Shown here: positions 1 through 9,794 of the stretch, piece after piece | Position numbering within the stretch: the first letter of the stretch is position 1 | How the letters are laid out: every line of letters begins with the position of its first letter | Assembly (NCBI GenBank): GCA_964019055.1 | Contig: OZ025219.1 | Coordinates: 6,800,888-6,864,887, forward strand | Source: Anthopleura xanthogrammica | Taxonomy: Eukaryota > Cnidaria > Anthozoa > Actiniaria > Actiniidae | DNA: 64,000 nucleotides | Direction of reading: 5' to 3' | The notes under the pieces: generated by a model | Seen by the model: the letters and a program-made list of their open reading frames with translations, nothing else | What the model was told of the DNA's origin: nothing | Database searches by the model: none | Made by a program: the position numbers and the translations under genes

Positions 1-58
1 GAGCCCGACGGGACTTGACTTGAATCGATTGGTGAGAGGCGAGCGCCACCCATGCTTC
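1..58 (-). repeat. 3' piece of a SINE-like element
   Basis: The stretch ending in GCGCCACCCATGCTTCC matches the end of the fuller element at 5345-5541 (GAGAGGCGAGC followed by a CCACCCGTGCTT-type terminus). A piece of the opposite end of the same family (GGAGGAGAAACCAGAGAACC) lies at about 369-420, so the element is probably broken up here. Confidence 0.45.
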
Positions 59-493
59 CGTGTTTAGTTGGCTGCATATCAGAAGCTTTTGGATTCTTTC
101 TTGCACCAAATCTCGATTTATTGCTGTGGGTGAAAAAAACGTTAATGACGATTGCGTAATACTCGTTCACAGAGCTCTTCTTCCTCCCTGAAGTAAACTA
201 TATACAGTAAAATTAAATAAATCACTTTTTTATCATGTGGGCCGATATTAATTAAGTTCAGTAAATGATTACTGGTTTCTAATTTGGTTCACTCTGCACT
301 CACACACACTACCACTAGTATAATATTTTTTCATGGCATAGAACTCAACTCACATGTTTATTGTTACAGAGGGAGGAGAAACCAGAGAACCTGGAGAAAA
401 AAATCCCTCATTGATAAACGTCTGTCAGTGAACGGGGGATTTGCAAAGTCGCGACAAGTAAAAGGATTTTGATCAGCCCATCTTGTTGAATTA

Positions 494-2085
494 GTCATGC
501 CCTGACTTAAATCAGCCGAGAGGTTGTTTCAGGGCTCGATCTGTGAATAAGTCGTGCCCTGACTTAAATCAGCTCAGAGGTTGTTTCAGGGCTCGATCTG
601 TGAATAAGTCGTGCCCTGACTTAAATCAGCCCAGAGGTTGTTTCAGGGCTCGATCTGTGAATAAGTCGTGCCCTGACTTAAATCAGCCCAGAGGTTGTTT
701 CAGGGCTCGATCTGTGAATAAGTCGTGCCCTGACGTAAATCAGCCCAGAGGTTGTTTCAGGGCTCGATCTGTGAATAAGTCGTGCCCTGACTTAAATCAG
801 CCCAGAGGTTGTTTCAGGGCTCGATCTGTGAATAAGTCGTGCCCTGACTTAAATCAGCCGAGAGGTTGTTTCAGTGCTCAATTTGTGAATTAGTCGTGCC
901 CTGACTTAAATCAGCCCAGAGGTTGTTTCAGTGCTCAATTTGTGAATTAATCGTGCCCTGACTTAAATCAGCCGAGAGGTTGTTTCAGTGCTCAATTTGT
1001 GAATTAGTCGTGCCCTGACTTAAATCAGCCGAGAGGTTGTTTCAGGGCTCGATCTGTGAATAAGTCGTGCCCTGACTTAAATCAGCCGAGAGGTTGTTTC
1101 AGTGCTCAATTTGTGAATTAGTCGTGCCCTGACTTAAATCAGCCCAGAGGTTGTTTCAGTGCTCAATTTGTGAATTAGTCGTGCCCTGACTTAAATCAGC
1201 TCAGAGGTTGTTTCAGGGCTCGATCTGTGAATAAGTCGTGCCCTGACTTAAATCAGCCCAGAGGTTGTTTCAGGGCTCGATCTGTGAATAAGTCGTGCCC
1301 TGACTTAAATCAGCCCAGAGGTTGTTTCAGGGCTCGATCTGTGAATAAGTCGTGCCCTGACGTAAATCAGCCCAGAGGTTGTTTCAGGGCTCGATCTGTG
1401 AATAAGTCGTGCCCTGACTTAAATCAGCCCAGAGGTTGTTTCAGGGCTCGATCTGTGAATAAGTCGTGCCCTGACTTAAATCAGCCCAGAGGTTGTTTCA
1501 GGGCTCGATCTGTGAATAAGTCGTGCCCTGACTTAAATCAGCCGAGAGGTTGTTTCAGTGCTCAATTTGTGAATTAGTCGTGCCCTGACTTAAATCAGCC
1601 GAGAGGTTGTTTCAGTGCTCAATTTGTGAATTAGTCGTGCCCTGACTTAAATCAGCCGAGAGGTTGTTTCAGGGCTCGATCTGTGAATTAGTCGTGCCCT
1701 GACTTAAATCAGCCGAGAGGTTGTTTCAGGGCTCGATCTGTGAATTAGTCGTGCCCTGACTTAAATCAGCCGAGAGGTTGTTTCAGGGCTCGATCTGTGA
1801 ATAAGTCGTGCCCTGACTTAAATCAGCCGAGAGGTTGTTTCAGGGCTCGATCTGTGAATAAGTCGTGCCCTGACTTAAATCAGCCGAGAGGTTGTTTCAG
1901 TGCTCAATTTGTGAATTAGTCGTGCCCTGACTTAAATCAGCCGAGAGGTTGTTTCAGTGCTCAATTTGTGAATTAGTCGTGCCCTGACTTAAATCAGCCG
2001 AGAGGTTGTTTCAGGGCTCGATCTGTGAATAAGTCGTCCCCTGACTTAAATCAGCCGAGAGGTTGTTTCAGGGTTGGATCTGTGA
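494..2085. repeat. 57-bp tandem satellite, about 28 units
   Basis: Head-to-tail units of exactly 57 bp share the core TGCCCTGACTTAAATCAG and GAGGTTGTTTCAGGGCTC. Units alternate between two subtypes, one ending GGGCTCGATCTGTGAATAA and one ending GTGCTCAATTTGTGAATTA. A rare unit with GACGTAAATC recurs exactly 684 bp (12 units) downstream of its first occurrence, which gives a higher-order repeat. 57 is a multiple of three, so spurious open frames of a 19-residue repeat arise; stops in the other subtype argue against coding. The same unit, diverged, occurs at 47764-48095. Confidence 0.95.
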
Positions 2086-2205
2086 GTTAGCCGTAGAGGT
2101 TGTTACAGGATTCGATAGAATTCCATGCCGTTTTCTTTTTGATTTTGTTAAATATTTGCCGATAGCAACTTGTTCTTTTTAGTCCTACGTGGATGCCACG
2201 ACATC

Positions 2206-2406
2206 ATGGTCATATTATTTTCCGATTGGCTTTTGCATAACATATTGTTTTTATTATTATTCAAGTACTTTGTTTTTAAAACGGTTGTCGTAAGGGCTCT
2301 AGATTCGCGTGAAGGACCACACACTAACGTTGATCATATTAGCAAGAAGGATTTTCATAGTACTTTAAAAGAAAATTACCTGTTGAGCTTTTACAGTACA
2401 AGCGAG
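2206..2406 (+). CDS. possible exon of an unrecognised gene
   Basis: A 67-codon open segment starts at ATG 2206, 24 nt after an acceptor-like TTCTTTTTAG (ends 2182), and ends at a strong donor GAG|GTGAGT at 2406 in phase 0. The N-terminus is hydrophobic (NILFLLLFKYFVFKTVVV), like a signal anchor, followed by a polar segment. No downstream partner exon was found, and the region between two tandem arrays may be noncoding. Family not recognised. Confidence 0.22.
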
Positions 2407-2450
2407 GTGAGTTAGAATTATCTATAAGGCTAAGCCCATGATCAGTTCAA

Positions 2451-2790
2451 TAGAATAGTTATCGTATGAGTGACGTAACATTGAAATGGCTTTTCATAAC
2501 TGAGAATGGTTATCGTATGAGTGGGAAACGTACAGTATACTGACTTACAGCACGCACACGCTACGCCGATATGCCGTAACAATGAAATGGCTTGCCATAA
2601 GAATGGTTATCGTATATGAGTGGGAAACGTACAGTACTGACTTAAAGCACGCACACGGTACGATTTGCCGTAACATTGAAATGGCTTGCCATAAGAATGG
2701 TTATCGTATGCATCAGTCAGGGTAACGTACAGTACTGACTCACAGCTCGCACACGCTACAATATACCATAACATTGAAATGGCTTTCTCT
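2451..2790. repeat. ~95-bp tandem repeat, 3 units plus a partial
   Basis: Units begin GAATGGTTATCGTATGAGTG (about 2504, 2601, 2695; a short partial at 2451) and contain AACGTACAGTACTGACTTA, GCACGCACACGCTAC and AACATTGAAATGGCTT. A piece of the unit (GACATTGAAATGGCTTTCCA) recurs at 22803, inside an anoctamin intron. No coding signal. Confidence 0.8.
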
Positions 2791-3230
2791 TGCTTATCTA
2801 TCAGCAATTCATCCAATGACAACACAACACGTTATTTATTGCTGCGGTTACACTACAGGGCTAGAAATAAAACCTAATGTAAGCGTATACTTGTGGACGG
2901 GACTTCAAGACTGAACCGAACCAGAGATTGAAACCAGTTCCTTTCTAAATCTTGCAAGCCTCGTTATCACTACTATAACTTTTCTTATCGCATCAATCCC
3001 TTATTTGTTAAACAACTTATTTCTTCGCAAACATGAAAAAAGCTTAATCTTTAGAACTGCTGGTCAAAGAGCTTTCAGTTTTCATCAACAGAAACCAAAA
3101 ACACTTATGATAAGGGCACTTCAGCTTTGAAGAAGGTTTGACTTGTACATGAAGAGCAGCACGCCACAAGATACGACATTGAATCACGTAAAAATTTACT
3201 CGCGATTCTTCAGTCTCATTAAACTATAAC

Positions 3231-3496
3231 TTTTTGCTCTAACGAAAATTTTCGACATTTTCTTAATCTCGTGCTGTTGGAACAAAAAATTTACGGATTC
3301 TTTTGTGATTTTTTTTGTTTAGAAATAATAGTAGTATTGGTAATGCCGTGATAATTAATCATAAATTTGGCAGTCTAATTATCATTACCAATACTACTAT
3401 TATTTCTAAACAACAAAATCACAAAAGAACTTGTACATCTTTTGTTCCAACAGCACGAGATTTCTAAAATGTCGAAAATGTTCGTTAGAGCAAAAA
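3231..3496. repeat. long foldback (inverted-repeat) element
   Basis: Two imperfect arms of about 110 bp face each other around a spacer of about 45 bp. The left arm starts TTTTGCTCTAACGAAAATTT and ends ATAATAGTAGTATTGGTAAT; the right arm reads back ATTACCAATACTACTATTAT to TTCGTTAGAGCAAAAA. No internal ORF, so this is a nonautonomous MITE or foldback type. It ends 15 bp before a TATA-like box of the next gene. Confidence 0.85.
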
Positions 3497-3509
3497 CGTT
3501 AATTACAAC

Positions 3510-3516
3510 TATATAT
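3510..3516 (+). promoter_or_regulatory. TATA-like box of the acidic peptide gene
   Basis: TATATAT lies about 45 bp upstream of ATG 3555, a spacing that allows a short 5' leader. This is a position-based inference; the motif is common in AT-rich DNA. Confidence 0.35.
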
Positions 3517-3554
3517 GTGGGTCTAGACATTTTTCTTTTTTCATGTAGGTGACC

Positions 3555-3754
3555 ATGTATTCAGTTGTTGTCTGTCTATTGATGACACTTGCCGTGCATG
3601 CAGGTATGTTGAAATAATTTTCCTTGCATTCTAAATTCTTCACTTGAACCCTTATTGCGTCTTTATACCACTACTGTATACCAGAATCCTATTCTCACGA
3701 GGAAATGCAAATTTTAATATGAAAGAAAATTCGCGAAGCATTCTAATAATAATG

Positions 3755-3804
<50 letters not shown>

Positions 3805-4331
3805 CCATATTATATACCTACAGAATTATTTACCGACACTCGTACTGAAGATGGCTGATGAAATGCCGAAACATGTTTATGATTAAAACAGTCATTATTT
3901 ATTTGAAAATATTATTTGTATATTTTTGTGTAAAGACTGCGTGCGAGCCTCGTCGTATGAAAATTCTTAGTTAATTCTTAGTTAATCAAGGATTTTGGAG
4001 CAGAGTTTTGAGGAGGGAGGGGGGAGGAGAGGGGACTACTCTTGGGGGTTCGGGGGAATGGCTTACCCACCCCCTGATAATTTTGGAATTTGTGCTAAAA
4101 AGTTTTTGCATTCATCTTCCAGAAATATGATCTTGATTAAATTGAAAAACCACCAAAGATATCGTAACCAGCTGGAATATCATTGAAATATTTCCATTAC
4201 TTCAAATAGGGAGTGGACGACAAACAGACGAAGAAAGTGACAGCGGAGAGGAACATGAGGAAGAGGAACCTGAGGAAGATGAGTCCGAGGAAGAGGAGTC
4301 CGAGGAAGAGGAGTCCCGCATACAGATATGA
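3555..4331 (+). CDS. small secreted Glu-rich acidic peptide, two exons
   Basis: Exon 1 (3555-3603) encodes a textbook signal peptide, MYSVVVCLLMTLAVHA, and ends at G|GTATGT in phase 1. Exon 2 starts at 4210 after AAATAG and stays in frame to TGA at 4329-4331. The predicted precursor is 56 residues; the mature ~40-residue chain opens GSGRQTDEESDSGEE and is mainly Glu with Ser and Asp, including two EEEES blocks, and has no cysteine. An AATAAA at 4853-4858 could be its polyadenylation signal. Such chains bind cations, and coral skeletal matrix contains acidic secreted proteins, but function here is unknown. The basic Lys/Arg/Ser frame over exon 2 is not the one the splice phase selects. The weak points are the short second intron tract and the low complexity of exon 2. 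Unrecognised as a family member. Confidence 0.55.
3744..3803. repeat. (ATA/AAT)n microsatellite
   Basis: About 60 bp of nearly pure AAT trinucleotide repeat, in the intron of the acidic peptide gene. Confidence 0.95.
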
Positions 4332-5038
4332 AAGTAAACAAGTTAAGACATCAAAAACTAGAACAAAATTACAAAACAAACAAAAAAAATCAAAACAATC
4401 AAATAATCTTTTCAAAACCTGAAGGTTTTTGGAAGATTTTGTTGTTGTTGAAGATCGATATTCCACAATACCCCGAGACATACGCGTCGTATGGACTTCG
4501 GACCTGACCTATTCTGCCCTTGGGTGCCCTTGGGAGTACGGATTAAGGATAATTGTTCTAGCCCGAAGGCATCGACCATGGAAGACACTAGCTGGCCCAA
4601 AAAGTAGACCATCCCTAAATCCCTAACCTACTCGAGCTTTTCCTCTAGATTTATTAGTATGTTAAACAAAGTTGTGGGAAAACGTTCTAATTTCCTGCTA
4701 ATTTTTCTTGAGCACCATGTTTACATCACGTTCACACTGAATATTAAGATTTGTCTTTTGAAATTTTATACACAGGATAAGCTGGTTGAAGGCAAGAAAA
4801 CGCTGCCTTATACGTAAAGAAAAACTGCTATGCAAGCTCGTCAGTAAAATAAAATAAATGAATGATACTTCAATGTAAAATATTAGTAGTTTTGGACTTT
4901 TGGATAGAATAATTCAGCACTTGATATTGCTTGTTTTATGTTCAAGCAAGGAAATGCAAGGGTGAGGTGAGAGCCAACTTTTCCCGCATCTTCCATCTTT
5001 TCTGAGAAAAATATGAGCCAATCAGAATCGAGAAAATT
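4332..5038. other. noncoding 3' flank
   Basis: No convincing exon or structural RNA was seen. The stretch holds the putative AATAAA at 4853 and AT-rich single-copy DNA. Confidence 0.5.
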
Positions 5039-5236
5039 TGCAAAACTGAGGTGTCATCCTTAGCAGCCAGAAGACTCCAGAAACGGTTAATACTTTATTT
5101 TATTTTCCCACTAAATGATGAATATCATACTAATTTTATACAAAATATCAATAACCTCTCCTGAAAATCTAGATTTATCTCAGATGTAAGTTTTTGTAAG
5201 TGGATTTTCGCAGGCTTCATGACACCTCAGTTTTGC
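5039..5236. repeat. MITE-like element with ~18-bp inverted termini
   Basis: GCAAAACTGAGGTGTCAT at the left end is matched by ATGACACCTCAGTTTTGC at the right end, enclosing about 160 bp of AT-rich DNA without an ORF. Confidence 0.7.
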
Positions 5237-5344
5237 AGTACTTAACATTATTTCGAATTCTATGTCACCATTTCAGATCAACTGGTTATTTTAGTTGTTT
5301 GTGGCTAACAAACCTGTGACCCTCGTTCCATGATCAAATTGGAA

Positions 5345-5541
5345 TTTAGAAATTGATTTTTTTGGAGGGAGGAAAATCAGAGAACCCGGAGGAAAACCCT
5401 CGAAGCTCACAGGAGAGTACCAACTAAAAACTCTACTCACATGCATACAACACCGAACCCGGCAGGACTCGCACTCGGGTCGCCTTGTTGAGAGGCGAGC
5501 ACTCTTGTAGATCTGATTCACCGCTACGCCACCCGTGCTTC
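5345..5541 (-). repeat. tRNA-derived SINE-like element
   Basis: Read on the minus strand, the element begins AAGCACGGGTGGCGTAGCGG, which contains an A-box-like TGGCGTAGCGG; about 50 bases later GAGTGCGAGTCC resembles a B box. The other end carries GGAGGGAGGAAAATCAGAGA. Related pieces occur at 1-58, 369-420, 31745-31897 and about 36405-36480, so this is a dispersed family. The SINE classification is inferred from the box-like motifs. Confidence 0.6.
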
Positions 5542-5577
5542 AAGATGATGAATGAAAAACCTTCTGATTCTCTTAGC

Positions 5578-5745
5578 TAGCACGTCAGTTTCCAGAACAA
5601 GTTCTGTGCCAAAATATCACCACGTGTTAGCTAACAAAACAACGCCATGACCTTGCATAATTATTTTCAACACAATTAGCATATAAGTCTATAAATATAC
5701 CATATTTTTCAAAGAACGTAGCACAATGGCTCAGATGCGACCAAT
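5578..5745 (+). promoter_or_regulatory. candidate promoter block of tandem copy 1
   Basis: A ~170-bp block beginning GCTAGCACGTCAGTTTCC and containing TATAAATA at 5690-5697 precedes copy 1. Nearly the same block precedes copy 2 (9346-9525, TATAAATA at 9458-9465) but is absent before copies 3 and 4. TATA to ATG is 336-337 bp in both, which implies a long leader or an untranslated first exon. Confidence 0.4.
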
Positions 5746-6025
5746 TCTTTATAGGAAAGGTATTGATTTTGAAATTCGAATAACTTTTTTAAAGAAAACA
5801 AATTGGGGAAAAAATCCCACTCTACAAGGTGTTGGACGGCCTTGTAATATATCTACGGCTTTAAACTCGTCCATGCGCTACTACTGAATAATATCTACAA
5901 TGCAGGTCAAACAACTGTGGGGGAAGTGAACGGGACAAAACCGAGGAGCTCTGGGTACGAGAATGTATATTTCCGCATTTTCTTAGAAATATTTCAAAGT
6001 GTTTGAAGTCGATAAAAGAATCGCC

Positions 6026-8556
6026 ATGATGTTGAAAACGGTAGATTTTCTACTCGTAGGATTTTTTTTATCTTGTGTTATGATCGAACCTTTCAAGTGT
6101 CAGTCGAAAAAAACAAAATGTTTCAAGTATCTCGACGAAGTCGTGCAGATGCTCGGTTCGAAGAGGCCACCGATCAATGGTTCTACAATGACGGATAACT
6201 ACTACAACATATCCAGAGCCTTGTATCCTTCGATTGATCTGCCTGCTCTGTACATCCGAGTAACGATACAGTTTTTAACGGACTATCAGGATGGAACCAA
6301 GATGATCGATGATAAAACTATGAAGTTGACCTGGAGTAAAGCATGTACTTATGTGTCTGTTAGACACATCAGTTTGTTTGCAATGTCAGTATTTTCTCTG
6401 GCTACGATATTGCCCCAGAGAAGGACAACAGAGTTAACCTTTACTGTACTACCTTTATGTGAGGACAGTCCTTACGCCCATGACAACGAAAGGGAAGCTA
6501 AGATGTGGAGGTATATCGTTTCTACGGTAAGTTTGGAATGACGCTTTTTTGTTTATATAAGTTTGGTCTCCAACTGGCAACCAGACGGCAATGACTAAAA
6601 CATGGACTCAGAAAACATGGACTCGTTCGAAAAATATTTATCGAAGTGGCTAGATACCCGGGACCCGGGATCGGTTTTCAAAATACTAGATACCCGGGAG
6701 TATTCAATTTTTATTAAAAAACCCAGCTAATAATAACATTCATGGATTCAAAGTATTCTTACTTTGTTTACGATAGGGAAGCGCTTCTTAGAATCCTTAG
6801 ACATTTGAAAAATATACATTCGCCGAGTCTCGGCATACAATATACGCGGCATCCAAGTTGTGGCACTTGGAAAAATTTCGACCGTAAACAAGGTCACGGG
6901 AACTGTTTTCAAAATACTAGATATCTGGGAGTATTTGATTTTCATTAAAAAACCCAGCTAATAATAACTTTCATGGATTCAAAGTCTTCCAACTTTGTTT
7001 ACGATAGGGAAGCGCTTCTTAGAATCCTTAAGATCTTTTTAGTCACGCAACGCTCTGGAAATATTGCAATAGACTAGGAGCGAAAATAGTTCTTCACTAT
7101 TGCCACTCATTAATGGGTTGTAGAACAACTCGGCTTATTTTGGCGAGTGAATGAATATTTATAAATGAAATACACCCATAATACAAAACAATCAAAACAC
7201 AAAAATGTCTCAGTACCAGGCTGAGGAGTAGTGTGACATGACATGCATAACGCAACACTGTTTCTCGGCGGAAAAACCATAAACAAAACATCATTTTTCG
7301 TCGTATCAAAGATTGCCTATTGTTAGGGTAAACTTGTTCAAGTGTTGATTGACTTAAGGTACTTACTATAAAGTACGAGAGGGCCTATAAAAATACTGAC
7401 AATAACAGGCATCCTACAATGAGCATGCGTAGATTATGATTTTACATAATCTTCAATATCTTCGCTCATCCCACATGGAGAATCGAGGTGGAAACATAAT
7501 CTGATGAACGTTTTAGGGGCGGATATAGTTTGGGGGGTGCAGGGGCTAAGCACCCTTTGCGTTATTGGTGCATGCTTGAGTTTGTGAACGTCCTACTTCT
7601 AAAAATCCTTGATCCGCCCCTACTCTTAATCTTATACTTTTTGAAGCATGCGGTTGATTGTATAGAAGCAACGCCTCATGATTAGTGCACATTGTTTTCA
7701 GCTCGAGGACATCACCGTCAACTCCAAAATATCTGATCCTCGAATAAACACTGTTGCTTGTGTCGTGGAAGGACATGAGGGAGATAAGGACCAACCAATA
7801 AAGTACCCCACAGAGGAGAGTGGACCGAAAGTAGTCATATGGGACTATTGCTGGCTGGTTTTAACCGCGTCCTTATTAACCAGTATTGTTATTTGGGTCT
7901 ACTTATGCAACTGGTTGAAAGAAAGCATAAAAAAAAAAGGGGGATGTAAGAGAATATTGGCTGGAACAGTACTCAAAATGACAATAATCACCTTTGTAAT
8001 AACTGTTTTAATTTCTATACTGTCTTTTATAAATAACATTATTCGAATTCCATATCTTATTTCATATATGGTTTTATTTTGTATATTCCTCATTATTCTT
8101 GTATTAGGATGCTGTCAATGCTGTAAATGTTGTAAATGTTGTAAATGTTGTACATTAGGTTTTCGGCTTCTCCTTCCTGGCTTGTTCATGTCTATTCACC
8201 ATTTTTTGTGGGTGCTGTGTGGAATCATCTCAGAGCCTTACTGGGCGACTCCCATCTTTTTGATCGAATGTCTGTTTGGGTTTTCCATAATGTACGCTCT
8301 GTATCTTTATGAGAGAGATGTGGTTGTTAAGAAAGATATAACGGAAGGCAAGTGTTTGATCGCAACTCACTTGTTTTTTTCGGTTATCGCGTTTTCCCTG
8401 ATCCTCCTTATAGTAGTTGTCGTAGGACATGGCCATATAGTGAATGTAACCACTGCTGGGGTGATAGAAGTCATTATAACACTTACGTTAATGTGGCTCA
8501 TCAAAAACTCTGGATTACACTTGAAAAGCTTTACGGGAAATGAAGGTGATGGTTGA
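6026..8556 (+). CDS. seven-transmembrane tandem family protein, copy 1
   Basis: Exon 1 (6026-6526, 167 codons) joins exon 2 (7702-8556) in phase 0 through ACG|GTAAGT and TTTTCAG|CTC, giving about 451 residues. It starts MMLKTVDFLLVGFFLSC, a signal peptide. The ectodomain has paired cysteines and Asn-linked sites (INGS, NISR). Exon 2 carries hydrophobic segments beginning near CWLVLTASLL, GTVLKMTIIT, YLISYMVLFC, LLLPGLFMSI, TPIFLIECLF, LFFSVIAFSL and GVIEVIITLT: seven, so ectodomain outside and tail inside. A Cys cluster (CCQCCKCCKCCKCC) lies between segments 3 and 4, on the predicted cytosolic side. The basic C-tail seen in copy 4 is lost by a base insertion creating an early stop after GNEGDG. 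An alternative upstream coding exon cannot be excluded, because the frame is open back to an acceptor-like TTCTTAG at 5986. Family not recognised; no known receptor motif claimed. Confidence 0.7.
6640..7040. repeat. imperfect tandem duplication in the copy 1 intron
   Basis: Two ~140-bp segments (about 6673-6810 and 6905-7042) share TTTTCAAAATACTAGATA, AACCCAGCTAATAATAAC and GGGAAGCGCTTCTTAGAATC. The equivalent intron of copy 2 lacks them, so the insertion and duplication postdate the copy 1/copy 2 split or were lost from copy 2. Confidence 0.7.
7514..7623. repeat. short MITE-like element, GGGGCGGAT termini
   Basis: TAGGGGCGGATATAG on the left is answered by GATCCGCCCCTA on the right, about 110 bp in all. 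The same element sits at the matching intron position of copy 2 (11283-11426), so the insertion predates that duplication. A related, longer relative lies at 35027-35180. Confidence 0.6.
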
Positions 8557-9005
8557 AACACAGCTCCGACAGGAGAAGGCATTCCCCTTACTCGGCAAGG
8601 AAATCAGCCGTCACTGTTTTAAAATTAATTAGGTTTAACTTTCAAGACAAGCTCGACCAGAATAAGTATCAGCAGCTCCATAAAAATTCCATAGCCGATT
8701 GTCTATACATCAGCAGTTATTAGCTTTAAGTAATAACTTTCCAACTTTTGATTTCGCGATTTTGGGAAGAACGACATGCATCAAGCATTTCAGGGCCTTA
8801 GCCACCATTTGGACAGTGGTCTGGGGAAAAGTGGTTCTGGCTACAGCTATGCATTTTATCGTCTATTCAGTCATTGTCTTAGTGTAGTTTGGTAATTGAT
8901 TAATAAACGTAACTTTTATTTTTAAAGTACAATTTACAGTGTAGTTTTTTTGTTTTGTTTTCTGTGTTCCGTCAGTGTCCCGTCAAGGGGAATCAAAGGT
9001 CTCAA
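8557..9005. other. 3' flank of copy 1
   Basis: Homologous to the 3' flank of the other copies. It contains TTAATAAACG near 8900, a likely AATAAA polyadenylation signal that is shared by all four copies. Confidence 0.5.
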
Positions 9006-9144
9006 AAGTTTGAAGTGGTTTTATTGAGTAGCGCCGAAGATATGGGCGACCGAAGTTGGCTGCTTTTACAAAGAAATGTATGGGAAAATATGTTGGGAGG
9101 CAAGCCATATCTTCGGCGCTACTCAATAAAACCACTTCAAACTT
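9006..9144. repeat. perfect-arm hairpin element between copies 1 and 2
   Basis: Arms of about 40 bp (AAGTTTGAAGTGGTTTTATT then GAGTAGCGCCGAAGATATGG, and the reverse complement) flank about 60 bp. It recurs after copy 2 (13041-13179) and after copy 3 (15305-15443), carried along with the duplicated unit. Confidence 0.9.
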
Positions 9145-9345
9145 TCAATCAGTTTACTAATTTTAGTATGCTCTTTTCAAATATCATATTTTCGTTTTTG
9201 TTGGATAAAAATTTATAATGTCAAGGCTATGATTAACCTTCATTGATTTTGAAATTCGATTAACTTTTTTAAAGAAAAATATATGGGGAAAAAACGTTTA
9301 ATGATGGCATAAATACGAGGAAGCTTACCGTGTAATGTAATTAGC

Positions 9346-9525
9346 TAGCATGTCAGTTTCCAGAACAAGTTCTGTGCCAAAATATCACCACGTGTTAGCT
9401 AACAAAACAACGCCATGACCTTGCATAATTATTTTCAACACAATTAGCATATAAGTCTATAAATATACCATATTTTTCAAAGAACGTAGCACAATGGCTC
9501 AGATGCGACCAATTCTTTATAGGAA
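9346..9525 (+). promoter_or_regulatory. candidate promoter block of tandem copy 2
   Basis: Near-duplicate of the block at 5578-5745, with TATAAATA at 9458-9465, 337 bp before the predicted start codon at 9795. Confidence 0.4.
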
Positions 9526-9794
9526 AGGGATTGATTTTGAAATTCGATTAACTTTTTTAAAGAAAAATATATGGGGAAAAAATCCCACTCTACAAGGTGT
9601 TGGACGGCCTTGTAATATATCTACGGCTTTAAACTCGTCCATGCGCTACTACTGAATAATATCTACAATGCAGGTCAAACAACTGTGGGGGGAGGTGAAC
9701 GGGACAAAACCGAGGAGCTCTGGGTACGAGAATGTATACTTCCGCATTTTCTTAGAAATATTTCAAAGTGTTTGAAGTCGATAAAAGAATCGCC

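Noticed and set aside
543..1577. Two open frames of a 19-residue repeat (NKSCPDLNQPRGCF type)
   Set aside because: They exist because the satellite unit is 57 bp, a multiple of three. Sister units carry in-frame TAG or TAA, and there is no start context, signal peptide or splice site.
494..2085. CRISPR-like regular repeats
   Set aside because: Units abut with no unique spacers and the DNA is clearly animal.
4213..4422. Basic Lys/Arg/Ser-rich frame over the acidic exon
   Set aside because: It is the shifted frame of the Glu repeat; the signal-peptide exon joins in the acidic frame.
5726..5760. Possible first coding exon MAQMRPILYRK upstream of tandem copy 1
   Set aside because: Its phase does not fit the downstream frame, the donor is destroyed in copy 2, and it lies only ~30 bp after the TATA-like box.
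7097..7309. 70-residue antisense frame, repeated identically at 10868-11080
   Set aside because: It lies in the intron of copies 1 and 2, where all DNA is nearly identical through recent duplication. The few differences are silent in this frame, but too few to show selection.
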